Source of the DNA: Minisyncoccota bacterium | GTDB lineage: Bacteria; Patescibacteriota; Minisyncoccia; UBA6257; HR35 | DNA length: 16,202 nt | Direction of reading: 5' to 3' | Assembly (NCBI GenBank): GCA_028276075.1 | Contig: JAPYXA010000004.1 | Span: 1-16,202, forward strand | Shown here: piece after piece, positions 6,990 to 15,090 of the stretch | How the letters are laid out: each line of letters starts with the position of its first letter | Position numbering within the stretch: the first letter of the stretch is position 1 | Program-made: the position numbers and the translations under genes | The notes under the pieces: model-generated | What the model was told of the DNA's origin: nothing | Database searches by the model: none | What the model saw: the letters and a program-made list of their open reading frames with translations, nothing else

Positions 6990-7013
6990 ATTTTAAAATT
7001 AAATATTTTTTAA

Positions 7014-7544
7014 ATGAAAAAAGAAAGTATTTTTAATTTTATTGAAACTTTTTTAGTTTTGATTTTGGTGATTTTACCGGTTAGATTTTTTTTGTTTGAA
7101 CCCTTTTTAGTTAAGGGTCAAAGTATGGAGCCTAATTTTTATAACTATGATTATTTAATTATAGATAAATTATCTTATTTTTTTAGAAATCCTGAAAGAG
7201 GTGAAGTTATTGTTTTCAGGCCTCCTGTTGATAAAAAAGTTTATTATATTAAAAGAATAATTGGTCTTCCTGGAGAAAGAATAGAAATTAAAGATTCAAA
7301 AATTAAAATTTTTAACAAAGAAAATCCAGGAGGATTTGTTTTAGATGAAAACTATCTAAATGGGCATTATACATTTGGAGATTTAGATATCACTCTTTCA
7401 AATGATGAATATTTTGTTTTGGGAGACAACAGAGAAGTAAGTTATGATTCACGAAAATGGGGACCAGTAAAAAAGAGAGATATTTCTGGAAGAGTTGTTT
7501 TTCATTTTTCTTTAATTAAATTATCCCAAGCATTGTCAAGATGA
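7014..7544 (+). CDS. lepB: Signal peptidase I
   Basis: LepB removes signal peptides from secreted proteins at the outer face of the membrane. The 176-residue protein has one N-terminal membrane anchor (about 10-30), the catalytic serine in KGQSMEPNF (S37), the general-base lysine in YYIKRIIGLPGE (K80) and the box E sequence GDNREVSYDSRKWGPV at 138-152, where the family has GDNRxxSxDSRxxG. It is the Gram-positive-like short form with a single anchor. It begins a new transcription unit behind an extended -10 promoter, and its TGA stop overlaps the hisS ATG by 4 bases. It follows a prepilin gene, but prepilins are processed by a different peptidase (PilD type), so the two are probably not functionally paired. 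Confidence 0.97.
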   Translation: MKKESIFNFIETFLVLILVILPVRFFLFEPFLVKGQSMEPNFYNYDYLIIDKLSYFFRNPERGEVIVFRPPVDKKVYYIKRIIGLPGERIEIKDSKIKIFNKENPGGFVLDENYLNGHYTFGDLDITLSNDEYFVLGDNREVSYDSRKWGPVKKRDISGRVVFHFSLIKLSQALSR

Positions 7545-8812
7545 AGATAAAAATTCAAGCTCCAAGAGGTATGAAAGATATAATTTATCCGGATTCAGAT
7601 TATTTTTTAAAATTAAAAGATTTGATGATTGATTTTTCCTTAAAATATGGTTTCAAGTATATAGAAACTCCAATTGTAGAGGATGAGAAAACTTTTACTT
7701 TAAGCTTAGGTCAGACATCAGATGTAGTTGAAAAGGAAATGTTTTATTTAAAAGGTAAAGAAAATAAAACATCTTACGTTTTAAGACCTGAATCAACTTC
7801 TCAAATAGTAAGGGCATATTTTGAAAATGGTATGGGATCTTGGCCCCAACCAGTAAGTTTATTTTATGTCCAAAAAATGTATAGAAAAGAAAGACCTCAG
7901 TATGCCAGATTAAGAGAACACACTCAATGGGGCCTTGAGATTTTAAATACAGAGGATGCTTTTGCCGATTTTTTTATAATTTATTTGTTTTCCAAATTTT
8001 TAACTAATTTGAAAATTAAGGACCATGTTGTAAAAATTAATTCCTTGGGTTGTCTAAGGTGTCGGTCTAAATTTAAAAAAGCTTTACTTTCTTACTATAA
8101 ACCTTTAAAAAGAAAAATGTGTTCTGATTGCCAAAAAAGATTAAAAATTAACCCGCTTAGAATGCTTGATTGTAAAAACGAAAAAGATCAAGAATTAAAA
8201 GAAGAAGCTCCAAATATTTTAGATTATCTTTGCAAGTCTTGTGAAATTCATTTTCAGAAAGTTCTTGAACTATTGGATTATTTTAAAATAAATTATCTTC
8301 CTGATAAAACTTTAGTTAGGGGTTTTGATTATTATCAAAAAACAGTTTTTGAGATATTTGTCGATGGAGAAAAAGTAGCTTTAGCTAGTGGTGGCCGTTA
8401 TGATTTGGGAGAAGTTATTTCTTCTCAGTCCCTGCCTTCTTTTGGAGGTGCTTTTGGCGTTGAGAGATTAAAAATTGTTCTTGATAAATTAAATCAAAAA
8501 TTATTTAAGATTAATAAACCAAAAATTTTTATAGCTTTTGCAGGTGAAGAAATAAGAAACAAGGCTTTTAGTGTTTATCTTGAACTTCAAGAAGCTGGTT
8601 TTTGTCCTTTGGCTAATTTCTTTAAAGTTAGTTTAAGTTCGCAACTTGATTATGCTAATAAAAACCAAGTTAAATACGCTTTAATATTTGGATTTCAAGA
8701 GTTAGGCAAAGAAGAGGTAATTTTGAAAAATATGGAATATGGGAATCAGGAAATATTAAAAATTAAACATCTGGTCAAAGACTTAAAAAAAATTTTAAAA
8801 AATAATGACTGA
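7541..8812 (+). CDS. hisS: Histidine-tRNA ligase (HisRS)
   Basis: A class II aminoacyl-tRNA synthetase of 423 residues that charges tRNA-His. Visible: PRGMKDI near the N-terminus, LRPESTSQIVRA at 81-92, motif 2 YRKERPQYARLREHTQWGLE at 114-133, the histidine-specific RGFDYYQKTVFEI at 260-272, ASGGRYD at 282-288 and motif 3 GGAFGVERL at 302-310. The C-terminal anticodon-binding domain begins near 327 (KIFIAFAGEE). Between the motifs is an insertion with paired cysteines (C171/C174, C194/C197, C231/C234) and the NPLRMLDCK sequence, seen in the longer bacterial HisRS subgroup and probably zinc-binding. It overlaps lepB by 4 bases and the HIT gene by 8 bases. Confidence 0.98.
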   Translation: MKIKIQAPRGMKDIIYPDSDYFLKLKDLMIDFSLKYGFKYIETPIVEDEKTFTLSLGQTSDVVEKEMFYLKGKENKTSYVLRPESTSQIVRAYFENGMGSWPQPVSLFYVQKMYRKERPQYARLREHTQWGLEILNTEDAFADFFIIYLFSKFLTNLKIKDHVVKINSLGCLRCRSKFKKALLSYYKPLKRKMCSDCQKRLKINPLRMLDCKNEKDQELKEEAPNILDYLCKSCEIHFQKVLELLDYFKINYLPDKTLVRGFDYYQKTVFEIFVDGEKVALASGGRYDLGEVISSQSLPSFGGAFGVERLKIVLDKLNQKLFKINKPKIFIAFAGEEIRNKAFSVYLELQEAGFCPLANFFKVSLSSQLDYANKNQVKYALIFGFQELGKEEVILKNMEYGNQEILKIKHLVKDLKKILKNND

Positions 8813-9224
8813 TTGTATATTTTGTAAAATTGCCAATAAGGAAATTCCTTCTTATTTAATAAAAGAATCAGAAAATTTTATGTCATTTTTAGATATTAAT
8901 CCTCATGCTCCTGGTCATAGCTTGGTTATCCCCAAGGTTCATTTTTCTAATTTAAAAGAATTTGAAGACGAGCTGTCTTCTGAATTCATAAAAATAATTA
9001 AAGATACTATGATTGATATTTCAAAAGCTTTAAATACTGATAGTTTTACTTTAGGAATAAATGAGGGTAAATTGGCAGGTCAAGCAGTACTTCATTTACA
9101 TTTTCATATTATTCCGAGATTTTTTTCCGATAAAGGTGGTTCAATCCATTCAGTCGTAATTAATAAACCAAATGAATCAATTGAGGAAATTTATAAAAAA
9201 ATAAAAAATGAGAGTCAAAACTGA
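8805..9224 (+). CDS. HIT-family nucleotide hydrolase
   Basis: A 139-residue histidine-triad protein of the Hint/PKCI type. It has the N-terminal CIFCKIANKEIPS sequence with a CxxC pair, the substrate-site region FLDINPHAPGHSLVIPK at 28-44, and the triad HLHFHIIPRF at 97-106, in which the middle histidine H99 is the expected nucleophile. Hint proteins hydrolyse AMP linked through nitrogen, for example adenosine phosphoramidates and lysyl-AMP. Its place right after hisS suggests, but does not prove, clean-up of misused aminoacyl-adenylates. The ATG lies in the last 8 bases of hisS, and its own 3' end overlaps the S21 gene by 17 bases. Confidence 0.94.
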   Translation: MTDCIFCKIANKEIPSYLIKESENFMSFLDINPHAPGHSLVIPKVHFSNLKEFEDELSSEFIKIIKDTMIDISKALNTDSFTLGINEGKLAGQAVLHLHFHIIPRFFSDKGGSIHSVVINKPNESIEEIYKKIKNESQN

Positions 9225-9486
9225 AAAAAAATCCAACGAATCGCCAACTCAATTTTTAAGAAGATTTATTGAGAGATTTAATAAAAGCGGTGTTGTTTCT
9301 GAAGTTAAAAAGAAAATGTTTAGACAAAAGCCGCTTAATGAAAGAGCAAAAAAAGAAAATCGTCTTTATCGTTTAAAGCTTGGTTATTTTATAAATAAAA
9401 AAATGAAAGAGGGTTGGCCATTTGATAAAGCTTATAAATTAGGCAAAAGATATATTAAAGAGATTAAATATCCGGGAGAAAAATAG
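9208..9486 (+). CDS. rpsU: 30S ribosomal protein bS21, C-terminally extended
   Basis: The first 56 residues match bS21: SPTQFLRRFIERFNKSGVVS corresponds to the family's FxxxLRRFxRxxxKxGxxxE, followed by VKKKMFRQKPLNERAKKEN, the usual basic helix with KPxxER. The remaining 36 residues (about 57-92) are a basic extension ending EIKYPGEK that normal S21 (58-71 residues) lacks. bS21 sits next to the anti-Shine-Dalgarno end of 16S rRNA and takes part in initiation. The start at 9208 overlaps the HIT gene by 17 bases; ftsA begins at the base after its stop, and the PGEK codons contain the only good Shine-Dalgarno-like site in this block. Confidence 0.85.
   Translation: MRVKTEKKSNESPTQFLRRFIERFNKSGVVSEVKKKMFRQKPLNERAKKENRLYRLKLGYFINKKMKEGWPFDKAYKLGKRYIKEIKYPGEK
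9475..9478 (+). promoter_or_regulatory. Shine-Dalgarno-like GGAG before ftsA
   Basis: GGAG, within GGGAGA, lies 8 bases before the ftsA ATG at 9487. It is inside the last codons of the S21 gene. It stands out because almost no other gene in the window has a purine-rich ribosome binding site; it may simply be a by-product of the Pro-Gly-Glu codons. Confidence 0.4.
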
Positions 9487-10653
9487 ATGAAACAAAAATT
9501 TTTTGCCTTAGATATTGGTAGTAAATTATTGAAATTTTGTATTGGAGAGGAAGATGAACAAGGGTCTTTAATTATTTTAACAAGACAAGCTAAAAATATT
9601 GAATCCTTTAGTGACGGAGAAATTATTGATTACGATCTTTTTAAAGAAGAAATTATTGAAACAGTTAAAAATATTTCTTCTCAAGTAAGTGAAACACCTA
9701 CTAATTTGCTTATATCATTTTCTGCTTCTTACTTTATATCTCAAAAATCGAAAGGCAGAATCTCTGTAAGCGATAGATATGTAAGTCAAGAAGATATTAA
9801 AAAAACCCATCTTTTGGCCAAAGCATCTTTGGCATCTACTAGTTATGAAATTTTATTTGAAGAACCCATTTCTTATTCTCTTGATAATTTGAATATAAAA
9901 GTTAGAGATCCTTTGGGGATGGAAGCAAGAACACTTGAGGTTGATTTTTTAATTATCCAAGGTCTTAAGTCTATGATTAATAAAGTAAGAGATATTTTTG
10001 AAAACAGCAACTTAAAACCCTCTTTAATTTTGCCCAATCCTTTACCTGCTTCTTATGTATTAATTCCAAAGAAAGAAAAAGAAACCGGCGTAATTTTAGT
10101 TGATTTTGGTTATAGAGTTTTTAATATTAGTATTTTTCAAGAAGGGAAAATAGTTTTTTTTCAAAATTTGAAATTTGGATTTGGGGATATTATAGAGGAC
10201 TTAGCTATTAATTTTTCTGTTTCAGCCGAAGAAATTAATTCAATTTTTGAACAAATTAATTCTTCAGCTGAAAATAAAAAGAAAATGAAGATTAGATTAG
10301 GGAAACAAAGTCTTACTTATCTAAACTTTATTAAACTTTTTGAAAAATATTTTTCAAACTATGCTAAAAAAAATAATCTTCTTGAAATGTTTAAAAAAAT
10401 AAAAGAAGATTTTAGAATTCCTGCTGGTATTTATCTAATTGGAGCAGGTTCTTATGTTCCAGAAATAGATGTTCTTTTAAAGAAATACTGTGGTTATCCT
10501 GTAAAAATTGAAAATGATCAACAAAAAATTCTTAATTTTAAGGAGAGAATTTTCTTAAATACTTTAGGCTTAATGTTTTATTATCAAAGAATTTTTGAAA
10601 ATAAAAGTTTTTTTGAAAATCTTTGGGAAAGTTTAAAAAGTTTTTTTAAATAA
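9487..10653 (+). CDS. ftsA: Cell division protein FtsA (divergent)
   Basis: FtsA is the actin-like protein that ties FtsZ filaments to the membrane. The 388-residue protein shows the ASKHA phosphate-1 loop ALDIGSKLLKFCIG at 7-20, the FtsA-specific 1C (SHS2) region with SASYFISQKSKG at 79-90 and QEDIKKTHLLAKA at 101-113, the FtsA sequence VRDPLGMEARTLEV at 139-152, a phosphate-2 segment VDFGYRVFNISIF at 205-217 and an adenosine segment LIGAGSYVPEID at 317-328. The last 15 residues (SFFENLWESLKSFFK) form an amphipathic helix, matching FtsA's membrane-targeting helix. Phosphate-2 normally reads DxGGGTT; here the glycines are lost. PilM, a pilus relative, is the alternative, but the DPLGM region and terminal helix favour FtsA. 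ftsZ is not adjacent. Confidence 0.85.
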   Translation: MKQKFFALDIGSKLLKFCIGEEDEQGSLIILTRQAKNIESFSDGEIIDYDLFKEEIIETVKNISSQVSETPTNLLISFSASYFISQKSKGRISVSDRYVSQEDIKKTHLLAKASLASTSYEILFEEPISYSLDNLNIKVRDPLGMEARTLEVDFLIIQGLKSMINKVRDIFENSNLKPSLILPNPLPASYVLIPKKEKETGVILVDFGYRVFNISIFQEGKIVFFQNLKFGFGDIIEDLAINFSVSAEEINSIFEQINSSAENKKKMKIRLGKQSLTYLNFIKLFEKYFSNYAKKNNLLEMFKKIKEDFRIPAGIYLIGAGSYVPEIDVLLKKYCGYPVKIENDQQKILNFKERIFLNTLGLMFYYQRIFENKSFFENLWESLKSFFK

Positions 10654-10686
10654 TTAAATTAATTTTTTGCCTTTAGATATTCTAAA

Positions 10687-12054
10687 ATGAATTTTAAAAA
10701 TTTAACAATTTCAGATATTAAAAATATTTTAAAAAACGTAAGCTTGGAAGATTTTTATCATCATTATTTTGAATTTTTAAAAAAAGAAGATGAAAAAATT
10801 AAGGGTTTTTTATTTTTTACTGAAAAATTAGCTCAAAAAACAATTGAAGAGTTAAAAAATAAACCACATGATTTACCTTTATGGGGAGTTCCTATAGCTA
10901 TAAAGGATAATATTTTAGTAAAAGGGGAAAGATGTACTGCTGGTTCAAAAATATTAGAAAATTATATTGCTTGCTACGATGCTACTGTTGTTAAAAGACT
11001 TAAAGAAAAAGGAGCAGTAATTATTGGTAAAACAAATTTAGATGAATTTGCTATGGGGTCTTCAACAGAAAACTCTGCTTTCTTTAAAACTTATAATCCT
11101 TTTGATAATCAGAGAGTTCCAGGTGGTTCATCTGGTGGTTCAGCTGCTGTAGTTTCTGCGGGATTGGTTCCGGCTTCTTTAGGTTCTGATACAGGAGGTT
11201 CAATTAGACAACCAGCTTCTTTTTGCGGAATTTATGGACTTAAGCCAACTTATTCAAGCGTTTCTCGTTATGGACTTATAGCTATGGCATCTTCTTTGGA
11301 TCAAATAGGTCCCCTGGCCAGAAATTTAGAAGATTTAATTTTAATTTTTAGAATAATTAGTGGCAAAGATAGTTTTGATAGTACATATATTGAAAAAGAT
11401 AAAAAGGTTAAGCTTTTAGGAGTACCAGAAGAAGTTTTTGGTTTAGGAATTGAAGAAGCGGTGAAAGAAACTTTTTGGTCTTTTTTAGAGAAGATTAAAA
11501 AGAATTTTATTATTAAAAAAATATCTTTGCCATCTTTGAATTATTCTTTAGCTTGCTATTATTTAATTATGACAGCAGAGGTTAGCTCTAATTTAGCGAG
11601 ATACGATGGTATTCGTTACGGTTTATCTTCCAAAGATACTAATTTACTTGATAAATATTTTAATTCAAGAAAGGAAGGATTTGGACAAGAAGTTAAAAGG
11701 AGGATTTTGCTTGGGACTTTTGTTTTGTCTCATGGTTATTATGAGGCTTATTATTTGAAAGCTTTGAAAATAAGAAGGTATATTTTTGAAGATTTTCAAA
11801 AAGCATTTAAAGAAGTAGATTTAATTTTAATGCCTACTTCTCCAACTTTGCCCTTTAAGATAGGAGAAAAGACAAGGGATCCTTTGTCTATGTATTTGTC
11901 TGATGTTTTTACGGTTTCAGTTAATTTAGCTTATTTGCCAGCTTTAAGTTTTAATATAGGCTTTAAAAATAATTTGCCAATCGGCGCTCAGGCAATAGGA
12001 AATCTATTTGAAGAAGAAGTGATTTTTAAATTTTTGAAAAATTTAGAAATTTAA
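10687..12054 (+). CDS. gatA: Glutamyl-tRNA(Gln)/aspartyl-tRNA(Asn) amidotransferase subunit A
   Basis: GatA releases ammonia from glutamine so that GatB can convert Glu-tRNA-Gln to Gln-tRNA-Gln in the GatCAB complex. The 455-residue protein has the amidase signature with the catalytic triad: K73 in GVPIAIKDNI, the cis-serine S148 in VPGGSSGGSAAVVS, and the nucleophile S172 in SDTGGSIRQPASFCG. Further family segments are TNLDEFAMGSSTENSAF at 116-132, GLKPTYSSVSRYGL at 184-197 and DQIGPLARN. The C-terminus is slightly shorter than the usual 480-490 residues. The presence of GatA implies that the organism makes Gln-tRNA (and perhaps Asn-tRNA) by the indirect route; gatB and gatC are not in this window. 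It follows ftsA after 33 bases. Confidence 0.97.
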   Translation: MNFKNLTISDIKNILKNVSLEDFYHHYFEFLKKEDEKIKGFLFFTEKLAQKTIEELKNKPHDLPLWGVPIAIKDNILVKGERCTAGSKILENYIACYDATVVKRLKEKGAVIIGKTNLDEFAMGSSTENSAFFKTYNPFDNQRVPGGSSGGSAAVVSAGLVPASLGSDTGGSIRQPASFCGIYGLKPTYSSVSRYGLIAMASSLDQIGPLARNLEDLILIFRIISGKDSFDSTYIEKDKKVKLLGVPEEVFGLGIEEAVKETFWSFLEKIKKNFIIKKISLPSLNYSLACYYLIMTAEVSSNLARYDGIRYGLSSKDTNLLDKYFNSRKEGFGQEVKRRILLGTFVLSHGYYEAYYLKALKIRRYIFEDFQKAFKEVDLILMPTSPTLPFKIGEKTRDPLSMYLSDVFTVSVNLAYLPALSFNIGFKNNLPIGAQAIGNLFEEEVIFKFLKNLEI

Positions 12055-12057
12055 CAA

Positions 12058-12633
12058 ATGTCTTTTTTGGAGGTTATATTTAACAAGTTTCTTTATTTAG
12101 CAGAAAAGATAACTGGTATTTTTTTTCTATCAACCTTTAATATTATTAAATCTTTTGTTTTTATTGTTTCATTAGGAATAACATTTTTTTTGATTTATTT
12201 TTGGATAAAACTTGAGATTAAAAATAGAGATGAATATCGTTATTGGAATTATATATTTAAATCTAGTAGAGATTATTTTTTTATGAAAAAACAAAAAAAA
12301 ATTTTTAATCAAATAAAGGAAATTTTTTATAAAGATAACCTTCAGGGTATTTTTGAAATTCATGATTTTTTCGACCTTGTTCTTTCAACCTTTGGTTATC
12401 AAGGTTCATTTGAAGAAAAAATAAAAACAGTTGATGAAAAAGTACTTCCAAACAAAGAGGAAATAAAAAAAGCTTTTCAGATAATTTCTTTAATTAAAAA
12501 TAAAATTCAAAATAATGAATCAATTAATTTATCCGCTGATGATTTTTTAATGATTTTTAAAACTTATGAAGAGGCTTTGCTTTATCTTAGGGTTTTAAAT
12601 TCTGAAGATCTTTTGGCAAAGAACCAAGAATAA
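12058..12633 (+). CDS. Unknown protein with N-terminal membrane helix
   Basis: I do not recognise this 191-residue protein. It begins with an amphipathic/hydrophobic stretch (1-28) and a strong membrane helix (about 30-52, ending FLIYFWIKLEIKNRDEYRYW), followed by a charged, helical soluble part (about 60-190) with a YRYWNYIFKSSRDYFF segment and a Lys-rich middle. The soluble part probably faces the cytoplasm because positive charges follow the helix. Its start is 3 bases after the gatA stop, so it is likely cotranscribed. Its last 47 bases overlap the end of the convergent HtrA gene. Codon and amino acid use are like its neighbours, which supports a real gene. Confidence 0.75.
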   Translation: MSFLEVIFNKFLYLAEKITGIFFLSTFNIIKSFVFIVSLGITFFLIYFWIKLEIKNRDEYRYWNYIFKSSRDYFFMKKQKKIFNQIKEIFYKDNLQGIFEIHDFFDLVLSTFGYQGSFEEKIKTVDEKVLPNKEEIKKAFQIISLIKNKIQNNESINLSADDFLMIFKTYEEALLYLRVLNSEDLLAKNQE

Positions 12634-13876
12634 CATATAAGTTTAAAGTTTCGTTATTTCTTAAAATTTTAAGCGTTATTTTTTGGCCTACACTTTTTTT
12701 GCTTATAATTTGAGATAAGCTATTATTTAAAGTTATTTTTTCACCATCTACCTCCAGTATAATATCTTTATCTTTTACTCCATAAAGTTCTGCTGGTGAA
12801 TCTTTTAAAACAGCACTTTCTTTTTCTTTGTAAACATATGCTCCATAATCAACTGGTAAATTGAATTTCTTTTGTATCTCTTCATTGATTAAAATATAGT
12901 AAACTCCTAAAAATGGAACTTCTATTTTGCCTTTGGTTTTTATATCATTTATCATTTTTTTAACTCTATTTACAGGAATAGCAAAACCGATGTTTTCTGC
13001 TCCACCAGCGATTGCTGTATTTATGCCAACTACTTCTCCTTTGAGGTTAATTAATGGACCACCAGAATTGCCAAAATTTATAGCCGCATCTGTTTGAATT
13101 AAATCTTCAAGCCTTTCTATGTTGTTATTTTCATCAGAAGCGGTAATTGATCTTTTAAGACCTGAAATTACCCCTAAACTTACTGTATTTTGAAATTCTC
13201 CCAATGCATTTCCAATAGCAATTACAAACTGTCCTAATTTTACTTTATCTGAGTCACCTAAAGGCAAAGTAGGGAGATTATTGGCGTTAATTTTAATTAA
13301 AGCTAAATCATCATTGGGATGAACTGTTAAAACTTTAGCATCGTATTTTTTACCATTATTTAAATAAACTGTATATTCTGCTTTAGGATCAGAAACCACA
13401 TGTTTATTTGTTACAATTAATCCATCGCTTGAAATAATAAAACCGCTTCCTCCTCCCACTTTTTCTTTTTGATATCCTTTCTCACGATATTGTGGAATTG
13501 GAAAATTAAATTCGAAAAATGGTTTTAGATCAGGTGGTAAATCAAAGTCATTAAAAGGGTTAACATAATATCTTTCAACAATTGGTACATATTTGCTTAT
13601 TATAATACTTACTACGGCAGGGGACGTTTTTTCAACTACAGAAGTAATAGTAGATTCTAAATCGTAAATATTTGAGATTGGTTTTAAAAAGGAGTTTGAG
13701 GAATTATTTAAGTTTAAAGTATTTGTACTTTGATTATTTGTTAAATATTTATTGAAATTATCCTTTAATTCCTGAATTAAGTTTTTACCTTCAGATTGAG
13801 CATAAATTAAAAAAAGACCTAATACAATGGCTAAGGCTGAAAAAGTTATTTTTTTATTTAAATTTAATCTCTCCAT
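12587..13876 (-). CDS. HtrA/DegP-type membrane-anchored serine protease
   Basis: A 429-residue trypsin-like protease with one PDZ domain. An N-terminal anchor (about 10-27) is followed by an Asn/Ser-rich linker (30-65) and the protease domain (about 75-305), with the triad H159 in VTNKHVVSD, D190 in HPNDDLALIK and S271 in NFGNSGGPLIN. Other family segments are GGGSGFIIS at 141-149, AIGNALG at 220-226 and NIGFAIPV at 295-302. A single PDZ domain spans about 320-418 (PFLGVYY, SPAELYGVKDKDIILEVDG). HtrA proteases degrade or refold damaged proteins outside the membrane; with one PDZ domain and an anchor this resembles DegS or Gram-positive HtrA. It lies 50 bases after the cysteine desulfurase gene on the same strand and has no Shine-Dalgarno site. 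Confidence 0.96.
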   Translation of the reverse strand: MERLNLNKKITFSALAIVLGLFLIYAQSEGKNLIQELKDNFNKYLTNNQSTNTLNLNNSSNSFLKPISNIYDLESTITSVVEKTSPAVVSIIISKYVPIVERYYVNPFNDFDLPPDLKPFFEFNFPIPQYREKGYQKEKVGGGSGFIISSDGLIVTNKHVVSDPKAEYTVYLNNGKKYDAKVLTVHPNDDLALIKINANNLPTLPLGDSDKVKLGQFVIAIGNALGEFQNTVSLGVISGLKRSITASDENNNIERLEDLIQTDAAINFGNSGGPLINLKGEVVGINTAIAGGAENIGFAIPVNRVKKMINDIKTKGKIEVPFLGVYYILINEEIQKKFNLPVDYGAYVYKEKESAVLKDSPAELYGVKDKDIILEVDGEKITLNNSLSQIISKKSVGQKITLKILRNNETLNLYVILGSLPKDLQNLKP

Positions 13877-13926
13877 TTTTTACAATATTTTATTAATTTA
13901 ATTTCTATTCAAAAACTAAAATAATT

Positions 13927-15090
13927 TTATAAAATTTTTTTTAAGAAGTCAAATACTCTATCAATTTCTTCTTTTGTAGTTTCAGTTCCAAATGAAATCC
14001 TTAAACTATTCTTGCTTCTTTCTGGTCCATAAACTTGTTCTACTGCGTAATTAAAATTTGAAGCTCTTGATTGGCAAGCAGGTCCTACGCTAACTGCTAT
14101 ATTATGTTTATCAAGATAAATAAGTAGTTCCTGACTTGATATATTTTTGAAGAAAAGATTTAAAATCTTAGGAGATGAGAACTTAGGTAAAGTATTAAGA
14201 AAAATTTTATTTTTTAAATTTGATTTTTTTATTTTTTCTAAAAAATAATTTCTAATTTCTTTTAATCTATTATTTATTTTTTTTCTGTTTTGATTTACTA
14301 TTTCTAAGGCTTTTGCAAAACCTACAATTAAAGCTACATTTTCTGTCCCTGCCCTTAATCCATACTCTTGCAAAGAGCCTGAAATTTGTCTTAAAACAGG
14401 AACGTTGTTTTTTTTGTAAAGAAGTGCTATGCCTTTTGGTCCGTATATTTTATGTGCAGAAATGGTCATTAAATCAACTTTTAATTTTTTTATATTTAAA
14501 TTCTCAAAACCAGCTTGAGCTGCGTCAGTGTGAAAATAAACCTTATTCTTTCTGTTTTGATTAATTCTTTCTAAAAGCGAGCCTATTTCTTTTATTTTTT
14601 GAATAGTTCCTAATTCGCTATTTACATAATGAAGAGTTATTAAAACTGTATTTTCTTTGATTTCTTTTGTTATTTTATCCGGATCAATTAAACTATTTTT
14701 TTCTGGTTGTAAATAACTAACTTGGCAGACTCCAATTTCCTCTAAATCAGCCAAAATTTCTAAAACAGATGGATGCTCAATTGAAGAAGTTATAATATGA
14801 GGAATAAATTTTTCAAAAAAATAATAATAAAAAGCTATTCCTTTGATTGCTAAATTATTGCTTTCTGTGGCTGAAGAAGTAAAAATGATTTCATTTAACG
14901 TGTTTGCTTGAAGTATTCTTTTTATTTTTTCTCTTGAAATAGAAATTGCTTTTAAAGCTTCTTGTCCGAAAGAATGAAGACTTGAGGGATTCCCAAATTT
15001 TTTTTGCCAATAATTAGACATTGCTTTTATTACTTCTTTTTTTAAAGGAGTAGTAGATGCGTAATCTAAATAAATTCTCTTTTTATTCAT
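13927..15090 (-). CDS. Cysteine desulfurase (NifS/IscS family)
   Basis: This PLP enzyme takes sulfur from cysteine and passes it on as a persulfide for Fe-S clusters or tRNA thiolation. The 387-residue protein has the N-terminal YLDYASTTPLKKEV, SATESNNLAIKG at 73-84, SSIEHPSV with H106 at 102-109, HTDAAQ at 187-192, the PLP lysine K214 in SAHKIYGPKG, LRAGTEN at 245-251, and the catalytic cysteine C339 in VGPACQSR. The cysteine loop is unusual: most members read G-S-A-C-T/S-S-G/A, while here it is G-P-A-C-Q-S-R. The downstream RISFG at 364-368 is normal. No scaffold (IscU/SufU), SufBCD or tRNA thiolase gene is beside it, so the sulfur acceptor is unknown. It is divergent from the small gene at 15164. 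Confidence 0.96.
   Translation of the reverse strand: MNKKRIYLDYASTTPLKKEVIKAMSNYWQKKFGNPSSLHSFGQEALKAISISREKIKRILQANTLNEIIFTSSATESNNLAIKGIAFYYYFFEKFIPHIITSSIEHPSVLEILADLEEIGVCQVSYLQPEKNSLIDPDKITKEIKENTVLITLHYVNSELGTIQKIKEIGSLLERINQNRKNKVYFHTDAAQAGFENLNIKKLKVDLMTISAHKIYGPKGIALLYKKNNVPVLRQISGSLQEYGLRAGTENVALIVGFAKALEIVNQNRKKINNRLKEIRNYFLEKIKKSNLKNKIFLNTLPKFSSPKILNLFFKNISSQELLIYLDKHNIAVSVGPACQSRASNFNYAVEQVYGPERSKNSLRISFGTETTKEEIDRVFDFLKKIL

Noticed and set aside
12172..12363. 63-residue - strand reading frame
   Set aside because: Shadow of the unknown membrane protein gene; low-complexity Phe/Ile/Lys content as expected from antisense AT-rich DNA.
13923..13936. Perfect AT palindrome AATTTTATAAAATT followed by T's, as a possible terminator
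   Set aside because: The stem is only A/T pairs and overlaps the cysteine desulfurase stop codon; the T-run is on the wrong strand for that gene, so chance in AT-rich DNA is the better explanation.
14313..14564. 83-residue + strand reading frame
   Set aside because: Antisense to the middle of the cysteine desulfurase gene, which has all its catalytic motifs.
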